64,000 nucleotides of DNA, from contig NZ_JALGRF010000002.1 in NCBI RefSeq assembly GCF_022815725.1, positions 806,001-870,000 on the forward strand, in the 5' to 3' direction. Source of the stretch: Streptomyces sp. APSN-46.1. GTDB lineage: Bacteria; Actinomycetota; Actinomycetes; Streptomycetales; Streptomycetaceae. A program made the position numbers and the translations under genes. A model generated the notes under the pieces. It saw only the letters and a program-made list of their open reading frames with translations, made no database searches and was not told the DNA's origin. Shown one piece after another: positions 1-7,344 of the stretch; the first letter of the stretch is position 1, and each line of letters starts with the position of its first letter.

Positions 1-1
1 C

Positions 2-1324
2 GACCGGCTGACCGAGGTGACCTGCGCGGAGTTCCTCGCGGACATCGAGCGCGAGCAGTACGACGTGGTCGTCCTCGCCCTCGTCGGCGGGGCCGTCCAG
101 GCCGTTCTGCACGGCGTCCGCGCCCTGTGGCCCGACCCGGCCGCCCGCCCGGTCCTCGTCACCGGATACGTGGGCGTCGTGTACGAGAAGCTCGCCGACG
201 GCCTGCTGCTGCGGCACGGAGCCGACCTCGTCCTCGCCAACTCCCGCCACGACGCGGAACGCTTCCGCGCCGTGTACGAGGGGGTGGGCGCGGACGCGGG
301 CGCCGTCACCGAGACCGTGCTGCCCTTCCTCGACGGGGCGCCGTACGAGCCGGCCGGGAGCCGGGCCCACACGGTGGTCTTCGCCGTGCAGCCCTCGGTG
401 CCCGAGAGCCGCGCCGACCGCGCCTACCTGCTGGAACGGGCCGCCGGACACGCCCGGCTGCACCCCGACCGGGAGGTGCTGGTCAAGCTGCGCAGCCGGC
501 CCGGGGAGCACACCACGCACCTGGAGGAGCAGCCGTACCAGCGGCTCGCCGAGCGGCTCCCCGGCGGACTCCCCGCCAACTGCCGCCTGGCGTACGGGAA
601 CATGGGCGAGGTCCTGGACGGCACCGACCTGCTGGTCACCGTGTCCTCGACCGCCGCGCTGGAGTCCCTGCACCGGGGCATCCCGACGGCCGTCCTGACC
701 GACCTCGGCATCCGCGAGGCGCTGGGAAACCACCACTTCCTCGGCTCGGGCTGCCTGGCCTCGTGGGACCAACTGGACGCCGGGCTGCTGCCGCAGGGCA
801 ACCCGGCCTGGCTGACCGCCCAGGGCGTTGCCCCGGTCCGCGGGCCATTTTCAGCCTCGCCGGCGAGGCTGGATGTGCCCGGTGGGGCCTCAGGCGCGGC
901 GGACCGGAACCCGGCGCCCGCGCCCGGCGCGCCCCGCGCGGGCGGGGAGGGCTTCGCCGACGCGCCTGCCGCCGGTGCGCCCGGGGTGGGCGGCGCGGGC
1001 TCCGCCGACGTATCGGGTACCTGCGGCGGCGACGCCTTCGGCGCCGCCCGCGCGCGGCTCGGGGAGCTGCTGGAGCTGCCCCAACTTCCGCCCGTGGACC
1101 CGTACTACACGCTGACCACCGCCCCCCGGTACCTGCCCGGGATCCTCGCCCGCCATCACCTCGCACCCGACGGAACCCCGCTGCCCGGCGCCGTCCGGGA
1201 CGGCGCGGGGGAGTCGCGGCTGCGCCGCCGGCTCCGCGCACACCTGCGCGACGCCGCCCGCGGGGTGTACCGACACGGGGTCCAGCGCGTGGCCCCGCTC
1301 ATCCGCCGCATGGGGGAGCTGTGA
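2..1324 (+). CDS. DUF6716-like putative glycosyltransferase, 5' end cut by window
   Basis: The frame is open to the window edge, so the true start lies upstream; the first in-window start codon is GTG at 17. The protein looks like the putative glycosyltransferases (DUF6716 type) that accompany NeuA/NeuB and polysialyltransferase genes in Streptomyces cell-wall glycopolymer clusters. A conserved fold runs to about residue 270 and resumes near the C-terminus. Between them lies an Ala/Gly/Pro-rich low-complexity segment of about 70 residues that begins at a perfect 18-base palindrome (853-870). The stop codon overlaps the next start (GTGA), indicating translational coupling to neuA. Family assignment is from sequence resemblance and context; the donor and acceptor sugars cannot be read from the sequence. 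Confidence 0.7.
   Translation, partial: DRLTEVTCAEFLADIEREQYDVVVLALVGGAVQAVLHGVRALWPDPAARPVLVTGYVGVVYEKLADGLLLRHGADLVLANSRHDAERFRAVYEGVGADAGAVTETVLPFLDGAPYEPAGSRAHTVVFAVQPSVPESRADRAYLLERAAGHARLHPDREVLVKLRSRPGEHTTHLEEQPYQRLAERLPGGLPANCRLAYGNMGEVLDGTDLLVTVSSTAALESLHRGIPTAVLTDLGIREALGNHHFLGSGCLASWDQLDAGLLPQGNPAWLTAQGVAPVRGPFSASPARLDVPGGASGAADRNPAPAPGAPRAGGEGFADAPAAGAPGVGGAGSADVSGTCGGDAFGAARARLGELLELPQLPPVDPYYTLTTAPRYLPGILARHHLAPDGTPLPGAVRDGAGESRLRRRLRAHLRDAARGVYRHGVQRVAPLIRRMGEL
853..870. repeat. Intragenic perfect palindrome (small GC-rich repeat)
   Basis: AGCCTCGCCGGCGAGGCT reads identically on both strands, preceded by TTTTC. It resembles the start of the GC-rich palindromic units usually found between Streptomyces genes, but here it lies inside an open coding frame, at the edge of a low-complexity insert. 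Confidence 0.6.
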
Positions 1325-3276
1325 ACCAGACCGACGGGTCCGCCCGTGAACTCCGCGCCGCCGGCACCGACACCGACGCGGCCGCCTACACCGACGCGGC
1401 CGCCGCCGCCGCCGCCGACGCCGCCGACGCCTCCGACACCGCCGGCCGGGCGCCCCGCGTCCTGGCCGTCGTCCCCGCCCGGGGAGGATCCAAGGGCGTG
1501 CCGGGCAAGAACCTGGCCGAGGTCGCCGGGATTCCGCTCGTCGCCCGCGCCGTGCGGGCCGCCCTGGCCGCGCCGACCGTCACCGACGTGGTGGTCTCCA
1601 CCGACGCCGAGGCGATCGCCGACGCGGCCGAGGCCGCCGGCGCCGGCGTGGTCCGCCGTCCCACCGCCATCTCCGGCGACACCGCGAGCAGCGAAGCCGC
1701 CGTGCTCCACGCGCTCGACGCCTTCGAGGAACTGCACTCGGTGACGGTGGACGTGGTCCTCCTCATCCAGTGCACGAGCCCCTTCCTGACCTCCTCCGAC
1801 GTGGAAGCGGTGGCCGCCGCCGTGGCCCGCGGCCCCGCCGACTCGGCCCTGACGGTTGCCCCTTTCCACGGCTTCCTCTGGCGCACGGCAGACGGCGAGG
1901 GCGGCGGCGAGGGCGACGGCCCCGGCTCCGGCGACGGCCCCGGCTCCGGCCACCGCCCCGGCCCCGGCCCCGGCTCCGTCTTCGGCGACGCCCCCGGCCC
2001 CGGCTCGGGTGACGGCGGCCTCGGCCCCGGTCACGCCCCCGGCTCCGGCCGCGGCGTCAACCACGACAAGGCCGTCCGTCCGCGCCGTCAGGACCGGCCC
2101 CAAGACCTGCTGGAGACCGGCGCCGCCTACGCGATGGACGCCGCCGGATTCCGCACCGCCCGGCACCGGTTCTTCGGGCACACCCTGCCCGTCCCGACCG
2201 ACCCGGCGCGGGTGCTGGAGATCGACGATCCGCACGATCTGGCCCGCGCCCGACTCCTCGCCCCCTTGTTCGACGTGTTCGACGAACAGCCGGACACCCG
2301 GACCGACCCGACGCTTACACCCCTAGAGCACACCCCCGCACCCTCGTACCGAAGGACAACACCTGCCATGACCGCCAACGCCAACTCCCGTCTGCGCACC
2401 TTCGGCCAGCGCACCGCCGGCCCCGGCCGGCCCGTCTACGTCGTCGGCGAGATCGGCATCAACCACAACGGCGAGCTGGACAACGCGCTCGCCCTCATCG
2501 ACGCCGCCGCCGAGGCCGGCTGCGACGCCGTGAAGTTCCAGAAGCGCACCCCGGAGATCTGCACCCCGCGCGACCAGTGGGACATCGAGCGCGACACCCC
2601 CTGGGGCCGCATGACGTACATCGACTACCGCCACCGCGTGGAGTTCGGCGAGGACGAGTACCGCGCCATCGACGAGCACTGCGCCAAGCGCGGCATCGAC
2701 TGGTTCGCCTCCCCGTGGGACACCGAGGCCGTCGCCTTCCTGGAGAAGTTCGACGTCCCCGCCCACAAGGTGGCCTCCGCCTCCCTCACCGACGACGAGC
2801 TGCTGCGCGCCCTGCGCGCCACCGGCCGTACGGTCATCCTCTCCACCGGCATGTCCACCCCGAAGCAGATCCGCCACGCGGTGGAGGTGCTCGGCAGCGA
2901 CAACATCCTGCTCTGCCACGCCACTTCGACGTACCCGGCCAAGGCCGAGGAACTCAACCTGCGGGTCATCAACACCCTGCGGGAGGAGTACCCCAACGTC
3001 CCGATCGGCTACTCCGGCCACGAGACGGGCCTCCAGACCACCCTGGCCGCCGTCGCCCTCGGCGCCACCTTCGTCGAGCGCCACATCACCCTCGACCGCG
3101 CGATGTGGGGCTCCGACCAGGCCGCCTCCGTCGAGCCGGGCGGCCTGACCCGCCTGGTCCGCGACATCCGCACCATCGAGACCGCCCTCGGTGACGGCGT
3201 CAAGCGCGTCTACGACTCCGAGCTCGGCCCGATGAAGAAGCTCCGCCGCGTCCAGGGCGACCTCGCCACGGTCTGA
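1321..3276 (+). CDS. neuA: Acylneuraminate cytidylyltransferase (NeuA), in frame with NeuB
   Basis: The N-terminal part is a CMP-nonulosonate synthetase, which activates sialic-acid-like sugars with CTP. After an Ala/Asp-rich leader it shows the nucleotide-binding motif PARGGSKGVPGKN (near residue 55), STDAEAIA and LIQCTSPF. The GTG start overlaps the upstream stop. Two oddities are visible. Residues about 191-245 are a Gly/Pro/Ser repeat inserted between FHGFLW and NHDKAVRPRRQ. There is also no stop codon before neuB, so the frame continues through about 25 spacer-like residues into the whole NeuB sequence (651 codons in total). Either a fusion protein is made, or NeuA reads into neuB while neuB also starts separately at 2368. 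Neighbours suggest a teichulosonic-acid or polysialic-type wall polymer. Confidence 0.75.
   Translation: MNQTDGSARELRAAGTDTDAAAYTDAAAAAAADAADASDTAGRAPRVLAVVPARGGSKGVPGKNLAEVAGIPLVARAVRAALAAPTVTDVVVSTDAEAIADAAEAAGAGVVRRPTAISGDTASSEAAVLHALDAFEELHSVTVDVVLLIQCTSPFLTSSDVEAVAAAVARGPADSALTVAPFHGFLWRTADGEGGGEGDGPGSGDGPGSGHRPGPGPGSVFGDAPGPGSGDGGLGPGHAPGSGRGVNHDKAVRPRRQDRPQDLLETGAAYAMDAAGFRTARHRFFGHTLPVPTDPARVLEIDDPHDLARARLLAPLFDVFDEQPDTRTDPTLTPLEHTPAPSYRRTTPAMTANANSRLRTFGQRTAGPGRPVYVVGEIGINHNGELDNALALIDAAAEAGCDAVKFQKRTPEICTPRDQWDIERDTPWGRMTYIDYRHRVEFGEDEYRAIDEHCAKRGIDWFASPWDTEAVAFLEKFDVPAHKVASASLTDDELLRALRATGRTVILSTGMSTPKQIRHAVEVLGSDNILLCHATSTYPAKAEELNLRVINTLREEYPNVPIGYSGHETGLQTTLAAVALGATFVERHITLDRAMWGSDQAASVEPGGLTRLVRDIRTIETALGDGVKRVYDSELGPMKKLRRVQGDLATV
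1891..2055 (+). repeat. Gly-Ser-Gly-Pro coding repeat inside NeuA
   Basis: Degenerate tandem units of GGCCCCGGCTCCGGCGAC and shorter relatives encode about 55 residues of Gly, Pro, Ser and Asp. The normal cytidylyltransferase sequence resumes on both sides, so this looks like slippage-type expansion in a surface loop. Confidence 0.75.
2368..3276 (+). CDS. neuB: N-acetylneuraminate synthase family protein (NeuB), internal start
   Basis: NeuB-type enzymes condense a sugar with phosphoenolpyruvate to form a nonulosonic acid (sialic acid, Kdn or a relative). Family motifs seen are YVVGEIGINHNG at the start, DAVKFQKRTPE, KVASASLTD, ILSTGMST, PIGYSGHE and VERHITLD. The length of about 302 residues matches the synthase domain without a C-terminal SAF domain. 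The ATG at 2368 has an upstream AAGGAC-like ribosome site (2352-2357), which supports separate initiation even though the frame is continuous with neuA. The product would be activated by NeuA. The exact sugar substrate is unknown; in S. coelicolor related genes serve a Kdn-containing polymer. Confidence 0.85.
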   Translation: MTANANSRLRTFGQRTAGPGRPVYVVGEIGINHNGELDNALALIDAAAEAGCDAVKFQKRTPEICTPRDQWDIERDTPWGRMTYIDYRHRVEFGEDEYRAIDEHCAKRGIDWFASPWDTEAVAFLEKFDVPAHKVASASLTDDELLRALRATGRTVILSTGMSTPKQIRHAVEVLGSDNILLCHATSTYPAKAEELNLRVINTLREEYPNVPIGYSGHETGLQTTLAAVALGATFVERHITLDRAMWGSDQAASVEPGGLTRLVRDIRTIETALGDGVKRVYDSELGPMKKLRRVQGDLATV

Positions 3277-3358
3277 CCCACCCGGTCCGACCTCCCGGGT
3301 CCGACCGCCCGCAGTGAACGACGTTCCGTCCCCCGACGAGGAGTACGAGGAGTACGTG

Positions 3359-4510
3359 GTGACCCGTTCAGACTCCACCCTGGCTTTCGTCGAGAGCCCG
3401 GTCCAGCTGCTCAACGTGCTGGAGTGGGCCCACGCCCGAGCCACCGCGTCGGAGGCCGGGTCCCCGCTGCTCAGCGGCCTCCCGAGCCAGCCGGCCCGGC
3501 GTGCCGCGGCCGGTCCCTCCGGGGACGCGACCGGGGTACGGATCGTCGTGCTGCCGCCCGTCGACCCGATGTCCCGGGGCCAGCTGCGCCGCATGGCGGG
3601 GCTGGCCCGGGACGAGGGGCACGAGGTCCACTGGCAGGAGGCCCGCGGCGGCAGGTTCGCGCCGTTCAAGGCGCTCGCCGCGCTCTCCCGCGATGTGCGC
3701 CGGGCCCGGCGGGTCGTCGTCGGCGACCCGTTCTCCCGGTACGTGCAGCTGCTGCTCACCCTGGTACGGGCCGAGGAGCTCGTCGTGGTCGACGACGGCA
3801 CCGCCACCATGGAGTTCATCGCGCAGACCGCCTGCGGCGAGCGCCTCGTGCGCTGGCACCGGGTCGGCGGCGGGGGCCTGCCCGGCCGGGTGCGCGAACT
3901 CGCGTACGCCCCGGTCTCGGCGACCGCGCGCCGCCGCTTCACCCCGGCCGTCGGCGGCGGCCGGCACGTCGAGGTGTTCAGTTCGATGCCCGTCACCGCC
4001 CACGGCGGCATGACCCTGCGGGTCAACGACTTCGCCTGGACCCGCGCCCGGTTCGGCCCGCCCCGCCTGACCAAGGGCACCGACCTGGTCGGCACCTCCC
4101 TCGTGGAGACCGGCGTGGTGGAGCCCGCCCGCTATCTCGAAGCGGTCCGGACCCTGACCCGGACCCACGGCGCCACCCGGTACTTCGCGCACCGCCGCGA
4201 GTCCCCGGAGAAGCTGCGGGCCCTGAGCGAGGCGACCGGGCTGGAGATCGTCCGACCGGACCTGCCGCTGGAACTGATCGCCAGGCGTGGCCCGGTCGGC
4301 CGTACGATCGTCAGCTTTCCGTCTACGGTCGTCCACACTCTGCCGTATGCCCTGACCGGTACCGGTGTGACCGTCGCCGTATGCGACATCGACCCCGGCT
4401 GGCTCACCGGGACGGCGTCGCCGCGCGCCCGCAGCTTCCTGGCGGGCGTCACCGACACCGCCCGTGATGTGCGCAGACTCCCCGCGCAGGCGGCTCCCGC
4501 GGCCGGATGA
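3359..4510 (+). CDS. Polysialyltransferase-like glycosyltransferase
   Basis: The opening TLAFVESPVQLLNVLEW is typical of the polysialyltransferase/lipooligosaccharide sialyltransferase-like family, which transfers CMP-activated nonulosonic acids. Further along are LVVVDDGTATMEF and EIVRPDLPLELIARRG, the latter like the family's late donor-binding segment. I prefer GTG 3359 because GAGGAG (3347-3352) sits 6 bases upstream; the frame also opens at GTG 3314, which has no clear ribosome site. It lies 82 bases after neuB and plausibly polymerises or transfers the CMP-sugar made by the NeuB/NeuA pair. Acceptor and linkage are not deducible. Confidence 0.7.
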   Translation: MTRSDSTLAFVESPVQLLNVLEWAHARATASEAGSPLLSGLPSQPARRAAAGPSGDATGVRIVVLPPVDPMSRGQLRRMAGLARDEGHEVHWQEARGGRFAPFKALAALSRDVRRARRVVVGDPFSRYVQLLLTLVRAEELVVVDDGTATMEFIAQTACGERLVRWHRVGGGGLPGRVRELAYAPVSATARRRFTPAVGGGRHVEVFSSMPVTAHGGMTLRVNDFAWTRARFGPPRLTKGTDLVGTSLVETGVVEPARYLEAVRTLTRTHGATRYFAHRRESPEKLRALSEATGLEIVRPDLPLELIARRGPVGRTIVSFPSTVVHTLPYALTGTGVTVAVCDIDPGWLTGTASPRARSFLAGVTDTARDVRRLPAQAAPAAG

Positions 4511-4609
4511 GCGCGCGAGTTTACCCCCCGGCGCATCCGGTCATGCGTCCAGAGGCCGGGTTTCTATCCCCTAACGGCATGAACTTTTCGTGATCTCCAG
4601 CCAGTTGGC

Positions 4610-4627
4610 GGGTAGGTGCGCCTACCC
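4610..4627. promoter_or_regulatory. Dyad just upstream of the M20 amidohydrolase gene
   Basis: GGGTAGG-TGCG-CCTACCC has perfect 7-base arms and ends 8 bases before the GTG start at 4636. It covers a TACCCT hexamer (4623-4628) placed as a -10 box for a nearly leaderless transcript. Candidate operator. Confidence 0.45.
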
Positions 4628-4635
4628 TTCAACAG

Positions 4636-5892
4636 GTGAACCAGTTGATGTCCCGCGAGTCCCAGACCGCCCTGCCCGGCACGCCCGACCGGCCCGAGCT
4701 GCCCGGCAAGCTTCCGGACCACCTGCGTGCCGAACTGATCGCCTTCCGCCGGGACTTGCACATGTACCCCGAGCTAGGGAACCAGGAGTTCCGCACCACG
4801 GCCGCGATCAAGGCCCGGCTGGAGAAAGCCGGCCTGCGCCCACGGGTGCTGAAGTCCGGAACCGGCCTCGTCTGCGATGTCGGCAGGTGGGACGGGGTCC
4901 GGCCGATTCTGGCCCTGCGCGCGGACATCGACGCCCTGCCCATCCCGGATGCCAAGACCCACGTCCCGTACCGCTCGACCTTCCCGGACCGCGCCCACGC
5001 CTGCGGCCACGACGTGCACACCGCGGTCGTCCTCGGCGCCGGCCTGGTCCTCGCCGAGCTCGACCGGGAGGGTCTGCTGCCCCGCGCGGTGCGGCTGCTG
5101 TTCCAGCCCGCCGAGGAGGTGCTCCCGGGCGGGGCCAGCGAAGCCATCGATTCCGGGGTGCTGGACGGCGTGGGCAAAATCATCGCCGTGCACTGCGACC
5201 CCCGGGTCGACGCCGGGAAGATCGGGCTCCGGCCCGGCCCCATCACCTCGGCCTGCGACCGGCTGGAGGTCACCCTGAACGGCCCGGGCGGGCACACCGC
5301 CCGCCCGCACTTGACCACCGACCTCGTGACGGCGGCGGCCCGCGTCGCCATCGACGTACCGGCCGTCCTCTCCCGCCGGATGGACGCCCGCTCGGGCATG
5401 TCCGTCACCTGGGGCCGGATCGAGACCGGACACGCCTGCAACGTCATCCCGATGCACGCGGAGCTCTCCGGCACCATTCGCTGCCTGGACATCAACGCCT
5501 GGCACGAGGCCCCCGACCAGATCCACGCGGCCATCGACGAGATCGCCACCCTGCACGGGGCCAAGTCGGAGATCACCTACGTGCGCGGGGTCCCGCCGGT
5601 CGTCAACGACCCGGTGATCACCGAACTGCTCCGGGAGGCGATGGCGGCCCGCCGCGGATCCGAGTCGGTCGAGGACACCGAGCAGAGCCTCGGCGGCGAG
5701 GACTTCTCCTGGTACCTGGAGCACGTCCCGGGGGCCATGGCCCGCCTGGGTGTCCGCAAGCCGGGGGACACCACCAAGAAGGACCTGCATCGCGGCGACT
5801 TCGACGTGGACGAGTCCGCGATCGGCGTCGGCGTGGAGTTCTTCACGGCCGCCGCACTGCTCGACGGGAGGCGCGCCGGGCCGGTCCGGTGA
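4636..5892 (+). CDS. M20 family metallo-amidohydrolase
   Basis: This is an amidohydrolase of the M20/M40 peptidase family (IAA-amino acid hydrolase, hippurate hydrolase and related), which cleaves N-acyl amino acids or similar amides. Metal-binding motifs are visible: RADIDALP, HACGHDVHTAVVLGA, FQPAEEVLPGGA, and the late GGEDFSWYLEHVPGAM. Its 418 residues are normal for the family. The GTG start at 4636 is followed by an in-frame ATG at 4648. No clear Shine-Dalgarno precedes it, and a possible -10 box lies 7 bases upstream, so the message may be leaderless. It stands alone between the glycopolymer cluster and the nucleoside transporter; substrate unknown. Confidence 0.85.
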   Translation: MNQLMSRESQTALPGTPDRPELPGKLPDHLRAELIAFRRDLHMYPELGNQEFRTTAAIKARLEKAGLRPRVLKSGTGLVCDVGRWDGVRPILALRADIDALPIPDAKTHVPYRSTFPDRAHACGHDVHTAVVLGAGLVLAELDREGLLPRAVRLLFQPAEEVLPGGASEAIDSGVLDGVGKIIAVHCDPRVDAGKIGLRPGPITSACDRLEVTLNGPGGHTARPHLTTDLVTAAARVAIDVPAVLSRRMDARSGMSVTWGRIETGHACNVIPMHAELSGTIRCLDINAWHEAPDQIHAAIDEIATLHGAKSEITYVRGVPPVVNDPVITELLREAMAARRGSESVEDTEQSLGGEDFSWYLEHVPGAMARLGVRKPGDTTKKDLHRGDFDVDESAIGVGVEFFTAAALLDGRRAGPVR

Positions 5893-6049
5893 TGGCCGGG
5901 AACGAATTGCTTACAACAATTGCGGATCATCCGGCGGAGGCGTCCAGCCCTTGGTACACAAGGGCTGGGTGCAAAGTGAGTTACTGATCGGTCACTGTCT
6001 GGTTCACGACGATCCGATAACGACTCATGAACGGGCCTTTAACTGACAT

Positions 6050-6061
6050 CTACGCGCGTTA
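6050..6061. promoter_or_regulatory. Nucleoside-regulon operator, BMP lipoprotein gene
   Basis: CTACGCGCGTTA matches the shared palindrome CTACGCGCGTAG at 10 of 12 positions. It lies between TTTAAC (6038-6043, possible -35) and overlaps TACGAT (6060-6065, possible -10), about 60 bases before the start codon. Confidence 0.55.
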
Positions 6062-6122
6062 CGATCGCGGCGAAACCAGCGCCGGTCGTGGCGCTTCGGT
6101 CAGGTTTTGAAGGAGCCTCCCC

Positions 6123-7187
6123 TTGCGCCGGATCACCAGGATCGCCACCGTGGGCATCGCGTCCGCGGCGCTGGCCCTCTCGGCCACCGCCTGTGGCGGA
6201 AAGAAGTCGTCGGACGCCGGATCTTCCGAGTCCTCCCCCGGTACCAAGTCCGCCAGCGTCGCCATCGCGTACGACATCGGCGGCCGCGGCGACCAGTCGT
6301 TCAACGACGCCGCCTACGCGGGCCTCGAAAAGGCCGAGAAGGACCTGAAGGTCAAGGGCGCCGAGGCGGAGCCCACCGACGGCGAGGGCGAGGCCGACAA
6401 GGTCCAGCGCCTCACCGAGCTGGCCCGCAAGGGCAACAACCCGGTCATCGGCGTCGGCTTCTCCTACGCCCCGGCCATCAAGAAGGTCGCGCCGAAGTTC
6501 CCGAACACCACGTTCGGCATCATCGACGACCTCTCGGTGCAGGACAAGAACGTCGCCAACATCGTCTTCAACGAGGAGCAGGGCTCCTACCTGGCCGGCG
6601 TCGCCGCCGCCAAGGCGTCGAAGACGGGCAAGGTCGGCTTCATCGGCGGCGTCGAGGTTCCGCTGATCAAGAAGTTCGAGGCCGGCTTCGTGCAGGGCGT
6701 CAAGGACACCAATCCCAAGGGTGAGGTCCTGACCACCTACCTGACCCAGCCGCCGAACTTCGACGGCTTCTCGAAGCCCGACCTCGGCAAGGCCGCCGCC
6801 CAGGGCCAGCTCGACAAGGGCGCCGACGTGATCTACGCCGCCGCCGGTCTCGCGGGCTCGGGTGCCATCGAGGCCGCCGCCGGCAAGGGCGCGTGGGCCA
6901 TCGGTGTCGACTCCGACCAGTACAACCAGGCCGGTCTGTCGAAGTACAAGGACCGCATCCTGACCTCGGTCACCAAGGACGTCTCGGACTCCGTCTACAA
7001 CCTGATCAAGTCGGTTCAGGACGGCAAGCCGCAGACCGGTGAGGTCCGCTACGGTCTCGACAAGGACGGCGTCGGCCTGTCCGACTCCAACCCCGAGTAC
7101 AAGAAGATGACCGAGCTCACCGCCGCGGTGGAGAAGGCCAAGGCCGACATCATCGCGAAGAAGATCACCGTCAAGACCGCGCCGTAA
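6123..7187 (+). CDS. BMP-family nucleoside-binding lipoprotein of an ABC transporter
   Basis: This is the extracytoplasmic binding component for nucleoside uptake, related to BmpA/PnrA. The TTG start is chosen because GAAGGAG (6108-6114) sits 8 bases upstream and the reading begins with a typical signal peptide ending in the lipobox ATAC (TATACGG-like region LSATACGG). Mature-part motifs AYDIGGRGDQSFNDAAYAGLE, VIGVGFSYAPAIKK and IGVDSDQYNQ are characteristic of the BMP family. The transporter ATPase and permeases follow. A nucleoside-regulon palindrome occupies its promoter, and a second copy precedes the ATPase gene, so lipoprotein and transporter are probably co-regulated from two promoters. 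Confidence 0.92.
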   Translation: MRRITRIATVGIASAALALSATACGGKKSSDAGSSESSPGTKSASVAIAYDIGGRGDQSFNDAAYAGLEKAEKDLKVKGAEAEPTDGEGEADKVQRLTELARKGNNPVIGVGFSYAPAIKKVAPKFPNTTFGIIDDLSVQDKNVANIVFNEEQGSYLAGVAAAKASKTGKVGFIGGVEVPLIKKFEAGFVQGVKDTNPKGEVLTTYLTQPPNFDGFSKPDLGKAAAQGQLDKGADVIYAAAGLAGSGAIEAAAGKGAWAIGVDSDQYNQAGLSKYKDRILTSVTKDVSDSVYNLIKSVQDGKPQTGEVRYGLDKDGVGLSDSNPEYKKMTELTAAVEKAKADIIAKKITVKTAP

Positions 7188-7325
7188 GGTTCCGTCTGAC
7201 AGGTAGTCGTGGTCTCCGGGGTCCGGGAAGCGGTCTCTGCCGCTCCCGGGCCCCGAACCGCGTCTCGACGTCGTAGTCCGTGTCGCTTGTGGCCAGATGG
7301 CCGCAAGTTTTCACTTTCGACAGTG

Positions 7326-7337
7326 CTACGCGCGTAG
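7326..7337. promoter_or_regulatory. Nucleoside-regulon operator, ABC transporter-cdd operon
   Basis: Perfect palindrome CTACGCGCGTAG. TCGACA (7317-7322), a good -35 match, ends three bases before it, so repressor binding here would block the promoter of the transporter operon. Confidence 0.7.
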
Positions 7338-7344
7338 AGGCAGT

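Noticed and set aside
127..3276. A single 1049-codon open frame covering the start of the window to the NeuB end
   Set aside because: The first 398 codons are the out-of-frame shadow of the glycosyltransferase gene (Arg/Pro-rich). Only the part from GTG 1321 carries real domains.
5990..6012. PhoP-box-like GGTCACTGTCTGGTTCACG before the BMP lipoprotein gene
   Set aside because: The TCAC units are 12 bases apart, not 11, and only one is GTTCAC-like; too weak to claim phosphate control. It also fails the AfsQ1 spacing.
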